This document shows positions 38,905 to 47,908 of a stretch of 64,000 bases of DNA, one piece after another. Within the stretch, counting starts at the first letter, position 1. Every line of letters begins with the position of its first letter. The notes under the pieces were generated by a model that ran no database searches, was not told the DNA's origin, and worked only from the letters and a program-made list of their open reading frames with translations. The stretch is from NCBI GenBank assembly GCA_025057315.1, contig JANWXW010000159.1:34947-98946 (forward strand). The letters run 5' to 3'. A program made the position numbers and the translations under genes. Source of the DNA: Myxococcota bacterium (lineage in GTDB: Bacteria > Myxococcota_A > Polyangia > Palsa-1104 > JAEUJZ01).

Positions 38905-41628
38905 TCAACGAGGATGGGAGCGACCCTCGGTGCGCTCCTCCTGCTCTAGCCTTTCTGTCCGGTCGGCTCTGCCGGTCTTGCCGAACCTACCAGACTTGTC
39001 GAGTCGGGTGCTGTTGCGCTGGGCGTCCTCCAGCCCTGCAGCCCCCGAGCGCCGGCCGGTGACCTCGCGACAGGTGTTGATGAGCGCCTCGTGGGCGTCG
39101 GCATGAGCAGGATCGTGGGCCAGCACCTGTCCGATCCAGTCCTGCACCTCGCTGCACAAGGTGCGGGCGCGGTCCTTCTCAGCGCGCGCCACCCAGTCGG
39201 CGGCGAAAGCCCGTAGCACGGTCGCGCGGGTTGGCTGCGCCAGCTCGCGGTAGATCGAACCATCTGGGATGGCGCGGTATCTGTCCAGCGCAGCGGCGGG
39301 ATCGCCCTGATTGGCGGCCTGGAGGAACGCCGCGTAGGCGCTCTCGGCCTGCTGCTCGCGGGCGGCCCTGGCCTGTATCGCCTCGGCCACACGCCTCACG
39401 ATCGCCGAGTGGGGGGCGACCTCCAGGGCGTGGGCGGCCCGCCTGCGGGCCTCGTCCCAGCGGCGCCCGGCCAGGGCGACATCTGCCTCGAGCAGGACCC
39501 GGGCGGCCACGGCCTCGGGATCCTCGGGCACGGCGATGGGCGCCGGCACAGGCCGGGTTGTCGTGTAGAGCCGCCGCGCAGCCACCGCGCCCACGCCCGC
39601 GCCAAGCAGAAGCGTGAGCCCAACGCCCAGCAACAAGCCGCTCAGCCGCCGTCCCCGGCTGCGAGCGGCCGTCCGGGGCACCGGAGGCATCGGTCCGGGG
39701 GGCGGGCCGGCGGCATGCGCTAGCAGGCTCGCAGCGTCCTTGTGCTCTGGCCGCAGGTACACCACGCCCGCCAGCGCGCGTAGGGCGGCTGCCCGATCGC
39801 CCCGTGCCAACGCGTCGCTGCCCTCGGCATAGAGGCGGTTCACGTCGTACTCCAAGCGCGCCCGCGCCAGCGCCTCTTTCCAGCGCGGCTCCTGCGGATC
39901 GTCGGCCACGAGCCGCTCATAACACTGGATGGCCTGCTGCCATTGCTCCTGCCACAGGTGTTGCTGCGCCTCGGAGGCGATGCGCTCTAGCGCGCGCCGA
40001 CGTTGACGCTGCTGGACGGCAGCCACTCGCTCTTCGTCGCCGGCCTCGCGGAAGGCTGCTAAGGCCCGGTCGAGGTCCTCTGCGCGCAGAGCCTCCTCGC
40101 CGCGCTTCAGCCAGATGGCCCTGCTCCGGGCACGTGCCTCTGGATCGTCGGGTGCGAGCTCCAGCGCCCGACGGCAGGCCGCCAGCGCCTGGACGTCGTC
40201 ACCGGCCTGGTCGCGATCCTCGGCCCACAGGCGCAGGGCCCGCAGGAGCAGCTCTCGGGCCTCCACTGGCTCGCGCTGGTAAGCCTCCTCCAGCACATCG
40301 ACCGCCTCGCCTGCCTGACCCGCAGCGAGCAGAAGGCTGCCGAGCAACAGCCGTGCGGCCAGGTGCGTCGGATCCTGCCGCAGCGACTGCCTGAGGAGCA
40401 CCATGGCGCCCTCGTGATCGCCACTCTGGGCCAGGTCCTGGCTGAGACGGTACAGCCGCTCGGCCAGGGGGATGGACGGGTTCAGTTCCTCTAGGATCGC
40501 CACGGGAGGCCGACGCTCAACCACCCAGCGGCGGAACAGCTCAACCGAACAGGCGTAGCCCCCGCCGCGCTCGCACAGCACCTGTCGTCGCGTCAGAGCC
40601 GCCAGCATGCTCTCTAGCTCGCTCTCGGGGATGCGCACACCGCGCCGTTGCAGCGACTCACCAAGTGCGGAGGCGGACACGCCGCTGTGCTCATCGCTGT
40701 TGTGGGCCACAGCAGTGAGCACGGCCCGTTCCCCGGGCCCAAACGCCGCCCAGATCCACGAACAAGCGCCCTCGGCCACCTCGAGCGCGCGCCGGGCGGC
40801 GTGCTCCACCGCCGCCACCTCCACCTTCTGGATGATGTGGGCCTGCCCGGCGTAGGCCTCCTCGCACAGAAGCTGGCCCAGGAGCTGGATGAAGTAGGGG
40901 TGCCCCGCTGTCAAACCGAGCACCCGCTCAATGGCCTCATCCTTGAACACCAGCACGCCCTCCTGACGCGCGGACTGCACCAGCGCTCGGGCACTTCCCT
41001 CGTCGAGGAGGCCGATGCGATGGATACGCCCCCCCTTCAGCAGAGACTTGCTGTCCGGGGACAACGTCTCTAGATCGGCGCCCACGGCGAACACGAATGC
41101 TAGGCGGAGCTCTCTCTCCACCAGCCGGCGCAGCAGCGGGACCAGCGTGGCCCGCAGCGGCAGCCCTGCCCCTAGGGGCGCATCCACCGCGTCGAGCTGG
41201 TCCAGGTGGTCTAGCAGCAGCACGGGGCGACGCGCCTGGCCTAGGCGCTGGTAGACTTCGGCCAGCACGTGTTGCCACGCGAGCTCGTCTTCCGCCTCGG
41301 CGTCCTGAGGCAGAGGCGGTGGCAGCTCGGCCGCCTCCCACAGGGCGCGGAGCATGCTGGCGACGGCATGGTGGGCAGACTGCTGCCCGCAGACGGCCAA
41401 GTCATAATAGATGGGCAGAAAGTCCGTCGCCGGCAGCGTGCGACCGAGCTGCAAGAGCAGAGAGGTCTTGCCCACCAGCCGCTCCCCTACCAGGACAAGC
41501 AAGTTCTGTCCGGGCATGTGCAGCTCGGACTCGATCCTGCGGAGCATGTCCTGCCGGCCAAAGAAGGCACGATGGCCGCTGATGGCCCGGCCCGGAACGA
41601 ACGGCTGGGGGGGAATCAGCCTGTGCAT
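38905..41628 (-). CDS. STAND-type AAA ATPase with TPR repeats and membrane helix
   Basis: A 907-residue protein. The ATG at 41628 has AGGAGG 5 nt upstream. Residues 15-290 form a P-loop ATPase of the STAND/AAA_16 kind: Walker A GERLVGKTSLLLQLG, Walker B RPVLLLDHLDQLDAVD and a late GHPYFIQLLGQLL as in many STAND proteins. A winged-helix part follows (VSASALGESLQRRGV), then a long TPR region (GAMVLLRQSLRQDPTHLAA, ALAACRRALELAPDDPEA). One membrane helix (LSGLLLGVGLTLLLGAGVG) precedes a further TPR-like domain and a charged tail rich in Arg/Glu. STAND proteins act as signal-gated switches; the effector here is not identified. It could be a defence or signalling sensor. Confidence 0.85.
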   Translation of the reverse strand: MHRLIPPQPFVPGRAISGHRAFFGRQDMLRRIESELHMPGQNLLVLVGERLVGKTSLLLQLGRTLPATDFLPIYYDLAVCGQQSAHHAVASMLRALWEAAELPPPLPQDAEAEDELAWQHVLAEVYQRLGQARRPVLLLDHLDQLDAVDAPLGAGLPLRATLVPLLRRLVERELRLAFVFAVGADLETLSPDSKSLLKGGRIHRIGLLDEGSARALVQSARQEGVLVFKDEAIERVLGLTAGHPYFIQLLGQLLCEEAYAGQAHIIQKVEVAAVEHAARRALEVAEGACSWIWAAFGPGERAVLTAVAHNSDEHSGVSASALGESLQRRGVRIPESELESMLAALTRRQVLCERGGGYACSVELFRRWVVERRPPVAILEELNPSIPLAERLYRLSQDLAQSGDHEGAMVLLRQSLRQDPTHLAARLLLGSLLLAAGQAGEAVDVLEEAYQREPVEARELLLRALRLWAEDRDQAGDDVQALAACRRALELAPDDPEARARSRAIWLKRGEEALRAEDLDRALAAFREAGDEERVAAVQQRQRRRALERIASEAQQHLWQEQWQQAIQCYERLVADDPQEPRWKEALARARLEYDVNRLYAEGSDALARGDRAAALRALAGVVYLRPEHKDAASLLAHAAGPPPGPMPPVPRTAARSRGRRLSGLLLGVGLTLLLGAGVGAVAARRLYTTTRPVPAPIAVPEDPEAVAARVLLEADVALAGRRWDEARRRAAHALEVAPHSAIVRRVAEAIQARAAREQQAESAYAAFLQAANQGDPAAALDRYRAIPDGSIYRELAQPTRATVLRAFAADWVARAEKDRARTLCSEVQDWIGQVLAHDPAHADAHEALINTCREVTGRRSGAAGLEDAQRNSTRLDKSGRFGKTGRADRTERLEQEERTEGRSHPR

Positions 41629-41839
41629 CAGCCCTCCTCGGGGTCGGGGTCGCTCATGGCTCCCACTTGGAGGCACCTCGGTCCCCCCCGCCGTGTCGCA
41701 GGGCAGGTTCGACCCCCTCCCCTGCCTGCCTTCCCGCCTCAGGAGAAGGGGTTCTGGGAGGCAGCTCCCGATGGACGCGGGGGTCCGATGACCCGTTTTT
41801 TGTATTGTATCATGAGGAACAAAAATTTGATAAAGGGAA

Positions 41840-43012
41840 TCATGTCCAGGTATGCTTTTCGATTTCTAGGTGGCGGGCCTCTTCCTCGGTGTGCACGTAG
41901 AGCAGGGTCGTGTCGAGGCGGGCGTGGCGGGCGTTGGCTTTGATGTGGGGCAGGGGGATGCCCTTTTCCCACTGGCGGGTGAGCGCGGTGTGGCGGAACC
42001 AGTGCGCGGAGGCACGGCGCAGGCGGTCCGCCTCGACGGGGTCGGTAGCTTCCAGGCGGCTGGCGGCACGGTGCAACAGCGCCTTGATCACCTGGCTGGC
42101 ACGCCGCGTGCTTACAGCGCGTTGTCCGGATAGGTCCAGCAGGAGGGGTCGGTCCTCATCCGGCTCGGGCAGCAGCGGCAGACCCAGGTGCTGGCGGTAG
42201 CGGCGGAGCTCCTCCAGCATCTGGGTCCCGACGGGCAGCTCGGCCTCTTTGCGGCCCTTGCCAAGCACGCGAAAGTACCATCGCCCGCGGCGGCAGTGGA
42301 AGTCGCCCATGCGGTGCGTGGCGGCCTCGCCGATGCGCAGGGCCAGAAAGTGCAGCAGCGCGACCCAAAAGCGGGCGCGGGCAGCTGCGGCAGGGCTGTC
42401 TTGGTGCGTGAGCCCCTCCACGGTGTCCAGCAGGGCCTGCCACTGCACGGCGGTAAAGCAGCGGTCGGACACGCGCTGGCGGCTGGTCTGCGGGCCTGCA
42501 CCCAGCTGGTCGCGCTGCCGCACCAGGGCCAGCGGGTTGCCCAGGAGGTAGCCGGCCTGCACCAGGTAGCTGAGCATCGAGTGGATGATGCACAGCGCGG
42601 TGCGCTGGGCCGAGGGGGACAGCGGGCCAACGAAGGGACGCCACCCGGGTGCGTAACGGCGTGAGGCGCGGCCCCGGCGCGGCCCGCACCAACGGGGTCC
42701 AGGGTTGGCTAAAAACGCGGCGTAGGCCGCAAAATCCTCCCGGGTCAGCGACGAGAGCGGGCGACCGCGTTCCAGCACCGACCAAAGCAGCAGGCGCTCC
42801 ACTTCCTTGCGATAGGCCCGCTGCGTCGCTGGCGAGCCGTCGTACTCGGCCAGAAAGCAGCGCAGGGCCTCCAGATCGTTGGTGGCGCCGAGCTGGTTGG
42901 GGGCATCCCGGCGGCGGTTGCTGCCCTGGCTGCCGTCGAGATGCGGCGGCAGGCGCAGTTCTTCCATCCGGCAGATTTCGATTTCTCCTTTGATTTCAAT
43001 AGGTTCACTCAT
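41840..43012 (-). CDS. tyrosine recombinase (XerC/D-type integrase)
   Basis: A 390-residue site-specific recombinase. The catalytic set is complete: R226 (FLALRIGEAATHRMGD), K252 (LGKGRKEAELP), H337 and R340 (SAHWFRHTAL), H363 (NARHARLDTT) and the nucleophile Y372 (TLLYVHTEEEA). The N-terminal core-binding domain lies at about 45-165. Length and active-site wording are close to chromosomal or plasmid recombinases that resolve dimers or move small elements. The ATG at 43012 starts a credible protein; a longer frame crosses the AT-rich promoter region. It is divergent from the KfrA-like gene, which shares its regulatory region. No transposase or plasmid replication gene is nearby. Confidence 0.93.
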   Translation of the reverse strand: MSEPIEIKGEIEICRMEELRLPPHLDGSQGSNRRRDAPNQLGATNDLEALRCFLAEYDGSPATQRAYRKEVERLLLWSVLERGRPLSSLTREDFAAYAAFLANPGPRWCGPRRGRASRRYAPGWRPFVGPLSPSAQRTALCIIHSMLSYLVQAGYLLGNPLALVRQRDQLGAGPQTSRQRVSDRCFTAVQWQALLDTVEGLTHQDSPAAAARARFWVALLHFLALRIGEAATHRMGDFHCRRGRWYFRVLGKGRKEAELPVGTQMLEELRRYRQHLGLPLLPEPDEDRPLLLDLSGQRAVSTRRASQVIKALLHRAASRLEATDPVEADRLRRASAHWFRHTALTRQWEKGIPLPHIKANARHARLDTTLLYVHTEEEARHLEIEKHTWT

Positions 43013-43120
43013 GCTCTGCAGCGGCTTATCAAGGGGGGTCCCTAGGGTCTGGCTGCTGTAACGGACAGCCCATGATAACGACTTCTGAGAACAGACATTA
43101 TCAGAAATGTCGCCCACTGT

Positions 43121-43168
43121 TTTATATGTAATTTTATTGTTTACGTAAAACATAAAATTTGATACAAA
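43121..43168. promoter_or_regulatory. divergent promoters overlapping a 30-bp palindrome (putative operator)
   Basis: A near-perfect 30-bp palindrome spans 43130-43159, centred on ACGT (43143-43146), with only two mismatched base pairs. Its centre TTTACGTAAA supplies a -35 box (TTTACG) for each strand, face to face and overlapping. The leftward promoter for the recombinase has TTTACG, 17 bp, TATAAA (43121-43126). The rightward one for the KfrA-like gene has TTTACG (43140-43145), 17 bp, TACAAA (43163-43168). A protein binding the palindrome would block both promoters. The region is AT-rich in a GC-rich genome. Confidence 0.7.
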
Positions 43169-43183
43169 ATCGCCCGAGAGCCC

Positions 43184-44236
43184 ATGGCACGGCCAGGCAT
43201 CCTGTATGCAGAAGTCCAGCAAGCCGCCGACGAGATGGCGGCCCGAGGCATCACGCCCACCATCGAGCGCCTCCGTCAGGCCCTGGGGGGCGGCAGCTTC
43301 TCCACCATCAGCAAGCACCTGCGCACCTGGCGGCAGCAGCGGCAGCGTGCCGCCGAGACCCAGCCGGACAGCCAGCCGCCAGATGCCGTGGGCACCGCGG
43401 TGCAGCAGGTGTGGCAGGAGCTGCTGCGCGCGGCCGAGCTGCGCATTGCCGAGGCGCAGCGGGCAGCCGAGACCACCGTGGCCCAAGCGCGCGCAGAGGC
43501 CGAGGAGCGCATCGCCGCGGCCGAGCGCCGAATGCAGCAGGCCGAGCGCGAGCAGGCCGAGGCCGAGGCAGCCCTGGCAGCAGTGCGGGCAGAGCTGGCG
43601 GCTCAGCAAGCCCGTACCCAGCAGGCCGAGATGCAGCTGGCGGAAGCCCGAGGCGCTCTGGCAGGGCAGGAGCGCATCATAGAGGAGCTGCGCCGGCAGC
43701 TCGAGCAGTTACGCAACGAGGCTGAGGTCCGCCTGGCAGCGGCACGAGCAGAGGCCTGCACGCGCATCGAGGAGCTAGAGCACACCTGGGACCAGCGCCT
43801 GCAGGCAGCCCTGCAGGAGGCGACCCGGGAGCGCATGCGGGCCGACGAGCTGGCCGAGGCCCGTGCCGAGGCGCTGGAGCAGATCGGGCAGCTCCGTGCC
43901 CAGCTCCGGGAGCGCAGCCAGCAGCAGCGACAGCTCATCGAGGCCTGGCAAGAGGAACGACGCGCCATGGCCCGCGAACGGGCGGCGCAGGAGGCCCGCC
44001 TCCACGGGCTCGCTGCAGAACAACAGCGCCTGCTGGCTGCAGCGGCTGACAACGCCCGTCGGGCCGCAGCCGCAGAGGAGCGTGCCACACGCCAGCAGGA
44101 GGCGCTGCAGGGCCTGCAAGACCGCCTCGTGGAGCAAATCGCTGCGCTCGCCGCCGAGGTGCGCCTCCGCGGAGCGCTGCGCAAGGGCCAGGCCGAGGCT
44201 CGCGACCTGCTCCGCGCGCTGCTGCGCAAGTCCTAA
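43184..44236 (+). CDS. KfrA-like DNA-binding coiled-coil protein
   Basis: A 350-residue protein. Residues 1-60 match the KfrA_N domain: MARPGILYAEVQQAADEMAA, GITPTIERLRQALGGGSF and TISKHLRTWRQQR, a helix-turn-helix type region. The rest is an almost continuous Glu/Arg/Ala/Gln-rich coiled coil to about residue 335. Plasmid KfrA proteins bind their own promoter and form long alpha-helical filaments that help stabilise plasmids. Here the gene is divergent from a tyrosine recombinase with a shared palindrome upstream, suggesting that it represses both. The codon pattern resembles its neighbours, so any horizontal transfer would be old. Confidence 0.85.
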   Translation: MARPGILYAEVQQAADEMAARGITPTIERLRQALGGGSFSTISKHLRTWRQQRQRAAETQPDSQPPDAVGTAVQQVWQELLRAAELRIAEAQRAAETTVAQARAEAEERIAAAERRMQQAEREQAEAEAALAAVRAELAAQQARTQQAEMQLAEARGALAGQERIIEELRRQLEQLRNEAEVRLAAARAEACTRIEELEHTWDQRLQAALQEATRERMRADELAEARAEALEQIGQLRAQLRERSQQQRQLIEAWQEERRAMARERAAQEARLHGLAAEQQRLLAAAADNARRAAAAEERATRQQEALQGLQDRLVEQIAALAAEVRLRGALRKGQAEARDLLRALLRKS

Positions 44237-44253
44237 GGACCCGAACAGGGTCC
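44237..44253 (+). terminator. hairpin after KfrA-like gene
   Basis: GGACCC, a 5-nt loop, then GGGTCC directly after the stop codon of the KfrA-like gene. There is no T-run, so it may be a terminator or a transcript end-protecting stem. Confidence 0.4.
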
Positions 44254-44307
44254 GTGACAGTCCCAGAAAACCGCGCTAAAGATCTGGCTCCCCAGGACCC
44301 ACCACCG

Positions 44308-45570
44308 ATGAGCTCCCTGCCCTGCCCCAGCACGGCCGACCTGCTGCGCCTAGGCGCCGAGTACCTAACCCCCAACTACCGCCAGCAGCCCGTGGTGCTC
44401 GTCCGCGGCCTGGGCTGCGAGGTCTGGGACACGGAGGGACGTAGGTATCTCGACCTCACCGGCGGCATCGCCGCCTGCCCGCTGGGGCATAGCCATCCGC
44501 GCCTGGTCCGCACGCTGGCCGACCAGGCGGCGCGCCTCATCCACGTGAGCAACCTGTTCTTTAACGAGCCGCAGCTGCTGCTCGCACGTCGTCTGTGCGA
44601 GAGCCTGCAGCAGGCCCTCGGACCCTGCCAGGCGTTCTTTTGCAACTCGGGCGCCGAGGCAAACGAGGCAGCCATCAAGCTGGCACGGCGCTATCACCAG
44701 ACGCTGCGCGCAGATGCCCGCCGCATCGAGGTGCTCTCGTTCGAAGGCTCCTTCCATGGCCGCACAGTGGCCACGGTGGCGCTGACGGGTCAGGAGAAAT
44801 ACCGGGCTGGCTTCGGGCCCCTGGTGGGGTGGGCGCGGCACCTTCCCTGGCCTGAGCGGGAAGGAGACCTGCGTCCGTTGGAGCACATCACAGACCAGAC
44901 CTGCGCGGTCCTCATTGAGCCAATCCAGGCCGAGGGCGGCATCCGCGTGCCTCCGCCGGGTTTTTTGCGTGCGCTGCGCCGGCGCTGCGATGAGACAGGT
45001 GCCCTGCTGATCTTTGACGAGGTCCAGACCGGCATCGGTCGGACCGGTACGCTCTGGGGCCACCAGAGCGATCCGCAACCAGCGGCGCCGGACATCCTGA
45101 CCGTGGCCAAAGGGCTCGGCGGGGGGGTGCCAGTCGGGGCGATGCTGGCCCGGCAGGAGGTGGCCCGGGCCCTTACCCCAGGCAGCCATGCCTCCACCTT
45201 CGGCGGCAACCCCCTGGCGACCGCGGCAGCGTTGACCGTGCTGGACACCCTCGAGGACGAGGGTCTGCTCGAGAACACGCGGCAGCGTGGCGAGGAATTG
45301 ACGGCCGGTCTGCGCCAGCTATGCCAACGGCATGCGCCCCTGGCCATCGAGCCGCGCGGCCGCGGGTTGCTGCAGGGGTTGCTGTTGGCCGGCGATGCGA
45401 TGCCAGCGGTCCATGCCTGCCGCGAGCGCGGCGTGCTGCTCTCCGTCGCCGGTGGCACGGTCGTGCGCTTCGCGCCGCCCCTGGTGGTGTCGGCAGCGCA
45501 GATTGCTGAGGGACTGCAGGTGCTGGACGAGGTCTTGGCCAGCCTGCAAGCCAATGGAGCCAAAGCATGA
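44308..45570 (+). CDS. argD: acetylornithine aminotransferase
   Basis: A 420-residue class III PLP aminotransferase that makes acetylornithine from N-acetylglutamate semialdehyde (arginine pathway); some homologues act on other omega-amino acids. Visible marks are FFCNSGAEANEAAIKLAR, EGSFHGRT, IEPIQAEGG, LLIFDEVQTGIGRTG and the cofactor lysine K268 in TVAKGLGGGVPVGAM. The C-terminal part carries the STFGGNPLA loop. The assignment to ArgD is strengthened by the argF gene, whose start overlaps its stop. The ATG at 44308 is preferred; a GTG at 44254 would add 18 residues. Confidence 0.93.
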   Translation: MSSLPCPSTADLLRLGAEYLTPNYRQQPVVLVRGLGCEVWDTEGRRYLDLTGGIAACPLGHSHPRLVRTLADQAARLIHVSNLFFNEPQLLLARRLCESLQQALGPCQAFFCNSGAEANEAAIKLARRYHQTLRADARRIEVLSFEGSFHGRTVATVALTGQEKYRAGFGPLVGWARHLPWPEREGDLRPLEHITDQTCAVLIEPIQAEGGIRVPPPGFLRALRRRCDETGALLIFDEVQTGIGRTGTLWGHQSDPQPAAPDILTVAKGLGGGVPVGAMLARQEVARALTPGSHASTFGGNPLATAAALTVLDTLEDEGLLENTRQRGEELTAGLRQLCQRHAPLAIEPRGRGLLQGLLLAGDAMPAVHACRERGVLLSVAGGTVVRFAPPLVVSAAQIAEGLQVLDEVLASLQANGAKA

Positions 45571-46553
45571 CCCTCCGGCCAGCTGGTTGTGCGTCGCGCC
45601 CTCCCAAGCGCGACCTGCTGTCGCTCTTCGACCTGGGGGCGGAGACGATTCGGGCCCTGGTGGATCGCGCACTGGAGCTGAAACGGCTGCGCGGCCGTGG
45701 CGAGCAGCCGCAACCGCTGCGGGGGCGCACCATCGGCATGATCTTCGAGAAGGCCTCTACCCGCACGCGGGTCAGCTTCGAGGTGGCCGCCTTCGAGCTC
45801 GGTGGCCACGCCGTGTACCTGTCCCCCCAGGGGACGCAGATCGGCCGCGGCGAGCCGCTGCGGGACACGGCGCGCGTGCTGGGTGCCTACTGCCACGCCA
45901 TCGTCATCCGCACCTACGGACAGCAGGTGGTTGAGGAGATGGCACGTTTTGCGCCGGTGCCAGTGATCAATGGCCTGACGGACCTACTCCATCCGACCCA
46001 GGTCCTGGCCGATCTGATGACCGTAGAGGAGCTGCGCGGCCCCGGCGCACTCCAGCCAGGCCGGCTGCGTTTCTGCTGGATCGGCGACGCCAACAATATG
46101 GCCCACTCCTGGATGAACGCTGCGGCGCTGCTTGGCCTCGACCTGTCGCTGGCCCATCCCTGGGGCCGCGATCCAGATGCCGAGGTGCTACGCCGCGCCC
46201 AGGCGGAGGCGAGCCGTACCGGGGCTCGGATCGTGCTGGGCCACGACGTGGTCGCAGCGGCCGCTGGGCGGGATGTGCTGTCCACAGACGTGTGGGCCTC
46301 GATGGGGGAGGAGCCAGAGAGCCGGGCCGAGCAGGATCGGCTCCGGCAGCGCTTTGCTGGCTTCTGCATCGACGAGGAGCTGATGCGCAAGGCGGCCCCC
46401 GGAGCGATGGTGCTGCACTGCCTGCCTGCACACCGCGGCGAGGAGATCACGGACGCCGTGCTGGAGGGCGAGCAGTCGGCCGTGTTTGTCCAGGCTGAGA
46501 ACCGTCTGCACATGGCCAAGGCCCTGCTCGAGCACTTTGTCTGCCCGGGGTAG
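45567..46553 (+). CDS. argF: ornithine carbamoyltransferase
   Basis: A 328-residue enzyme that makes citrulline from ornithine and carbamoyl phosphate. The carbamoyl-phosphate motif STRTR is at 64-68 (EKASTRTRVSFEV) and HPTQ is at 142-145. The ornithine loop is present as HCLPAHRGEEI. A first turn TDLLHPTQVLADLMT and WIGDANNMAHSWMNAA are classic for OTC. The start overlaps the argD stop by 4 bp, so translation is coupled. The downstream part of the pathway (argG/argH) is not in the window. Regulation by an arginine repressor was not looked for. Confidence 0.96.
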   Translation: MTLRPAGCASRPPKRDLLSLFDLGAETIRALVDRALELKRLRGRGEQPQPLRGRTIGMIFEKASTRTRVSFEVAAFELGGHAVYLSPQGTQIGRGEPLRDTARVLGAYCHAIVIRTYGQQVVEEMARFAPVPVINGLTDLLHPTQVLADLMTVEELRGPGALQPGRLRFCWIGDANNMAHSWMNAAALLGLDLSLAHPWGRDPDAEVLRRAQAEASRTGARIVLGHDVVAAAAGRDVLSTDVWASMGEEPESRAEQDRLRQRFAGFCIDEELMRKAAPGAMVLHCLPAHRGEEITDAVLEGEQSAVFVQAENRLHMAKALLEHFVCPG

Positions 46554-46582
46554 TCCCCTGCTCGGGGATGCGCTACGATACC

Positions 46583-46594
46583 TATAATTAAAGT
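46583..46594 (+). promoter_or_regulatory. TATAAT -10 box 6 nt before start, leaderless
   Basis: A perfect TATAAT at 46583-46588 is followed by 6 bases and the ATG at 46595. A small TCCCC/GGGGA stem at 46555-46569, possibly ending the argF transcript, sits where the -35 should be; the -35 itself is weak. Confidence 0.5.
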
Positions 46595-47872
46595 ATGGCG
46601 CGCACCGAAGACATCCTGCCTGGCCTCGGGCAGAAGACGCTGGTCCCGCGCCTGACCAAGGGGCTGATGCCGGCGGGCATGGTCCTGTCGCCCACTGAGG
46701 GCTATGTGCTCTCCCGGGTCGATGGGCGCACGACGCTGTGGGAGATCTGCCTGCTGGTGCCCCTGCGGCGAGACGAGACCCTGCGCATTCTGCGCCGTCT
46801 ACGAGCTGAGGGTGCCATCGAGATCCCCGGCTCCCTCGAACCGTTGCCCCGGCCCGAAGAGTTCGCGCCGCCGCCAGCTGCCGCCGTCCCGACCAGCCCG
46901 GCTGACAGCACGATGGCGCCCCCGCCGGCCAGGCCGGCCACCGGCACACCACGCCATCCGGCGGATGCCATCTTGGCGCTGATGCTGCAAGAGGAACAGC
47001 CCCCCTCGCAGGCCTCGCCACCGCAGCCCCCAGCCGCGACGTTGGAGCTGGACCCGGCGCCCACGTCGAGCCACACCCCAGCTGGGGTCCAAGCAGCCAC
47101 GTCGCCAGCTCCTGCCGACGAGGCCCGACCGGCCGGACCCGAGGCGACCGCTCCATCCGGGCATGCCCCTGCGCCCCCTTCCCTGACCGCGCCGGTGCTG
47201 CGATCTTACGTAACGCAGCATGCCATCTTTGCCACCCAGCCTGCCTCGAGCACCTCGTCTGCACCGGCGGGCGAGACGGCCGGGGCGAAGCCCATGGGAC
47301 AACACCTCTCGCTGGAGAGCCGGGCCCCCGTCACCCGCCGAACTGTCTCGGAGCAGGGTGGTGTAGACGCCCCGCCACCTTCCGGCAAGGCCACGGCAGA
47401 GGCAGGGCTATCTTCCAGGCACTCCCCGCTCATCGACGACACCCGTTCCCCTCGCAGCAGCGCGGTGTCCCGGCCGCCCTCTGCTCGCTCGGTCCCGACG
47501 GATCGCTCGCAGCCCTCCTCTGCCTCCGGGCGGGACAGGACGCAGGCCTCGACCCCCTCGACGGGGGCAGCCGGTCCCGAGGAGTGCGACTTGCTGCCTG
47601 AGCAGCGGCAACGCATCGATCAGCTCTTTGCCCAACTGAGCGTCGCCGATGCGTTCACTCTCCTCGGAGTCACCCCTGCAGATGACAAAAAAGCCATCCA
47701 GCGGGCTTATTTTAAGTTGTCCAAGGAATTTCACCCGGACCGCTTTTTCCGCAAGCAGCTAGGGCCCTACCGCCAGCGCGTCGCCATCGTGTTTCAGGCG
47801 CTAACCCAGGCTCGTGACATCCTCATTGACGACGAGCGGCGGCGCCGCTATCTAGCCGGAGAGCCCCCTTGA
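46595..47872 (+). CDS. J-domain protein with N-terminal SRVDG module
   Basis: A 425-residue protein. Residues 20-75 form a small winged-helix-like module (LSPTEGYVLSRVDGRTTLWE, then LRRLRAEGAIEI) common in myxobacterial regulators. A 240-residue Pro/Ala/Ser-rich region follows and is probably disordered. The last 85 residues are a J-domain: AFTLLGVTPADDKKAIQRAY, then SKEFHPDRFFR, which contains the HPD motif needed to stimulate Hsp70 ATPase. It could supply an Hsp70 partner, and a DnaK paralogue lies 430 bp downstream. The start follows a TATAAT by 6 nt, suggesting a leaderless mRNA. Confidence 0.82.
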   Translation: MARTEDILPGLGQKTLVPRLTKGLMPAGMVLSPTEGYVLSRVDGRTTLWEICLLVPLRRDETLRILRRLRAEGAIEIPGSLEPLPRPEEFAPPPAAAVPTSPADSTMAPPPARPATGTPRHPADAILALMLQEEQPPSQASPPQPPAATLELDPAPTSSHTPAGVQAATSPAPADEARPAGPEATAPSGHAPAPPSLTAPVLRSYVTQHAIFATQPASSTSSAPAGETAGAKPMGQHLSLESRAPVTRRTVSEQGGVDAPPPSGKATAEAGLSSRHSPLIDDTRSPRSSAVSRPPSARSVPTDRSQPSSASGRDRTQASTPSTGAAGPEECDLLPEQRQRIDQLFAQLSVADAFTLLGVTPADDKKAIQRAYFKLSKEFHPDRFFRKQLGPYRQRVAIVFQALTQARDILIDDERRRRYLAGEPP

Positions 47873-47908
47873 GCGGTTGGGTGCGGGGGGTGGGGGACGT
47901 GTTCGTTA

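Noticed and set aside
41629..41839. Terminator or attachment site in the gap between the STAND gene and the recombinase
   Set aside because: Short T-rich stretch (around 41797) without a stable hairpin; nothing firm.
41822..43165. Attachment-site pair: AAATTTGATA near 41823 and again near 43155
   Set aside because: The shared 10 bp could be chance in AT-rich stretches; no longer duplication or tRNA gene was found.
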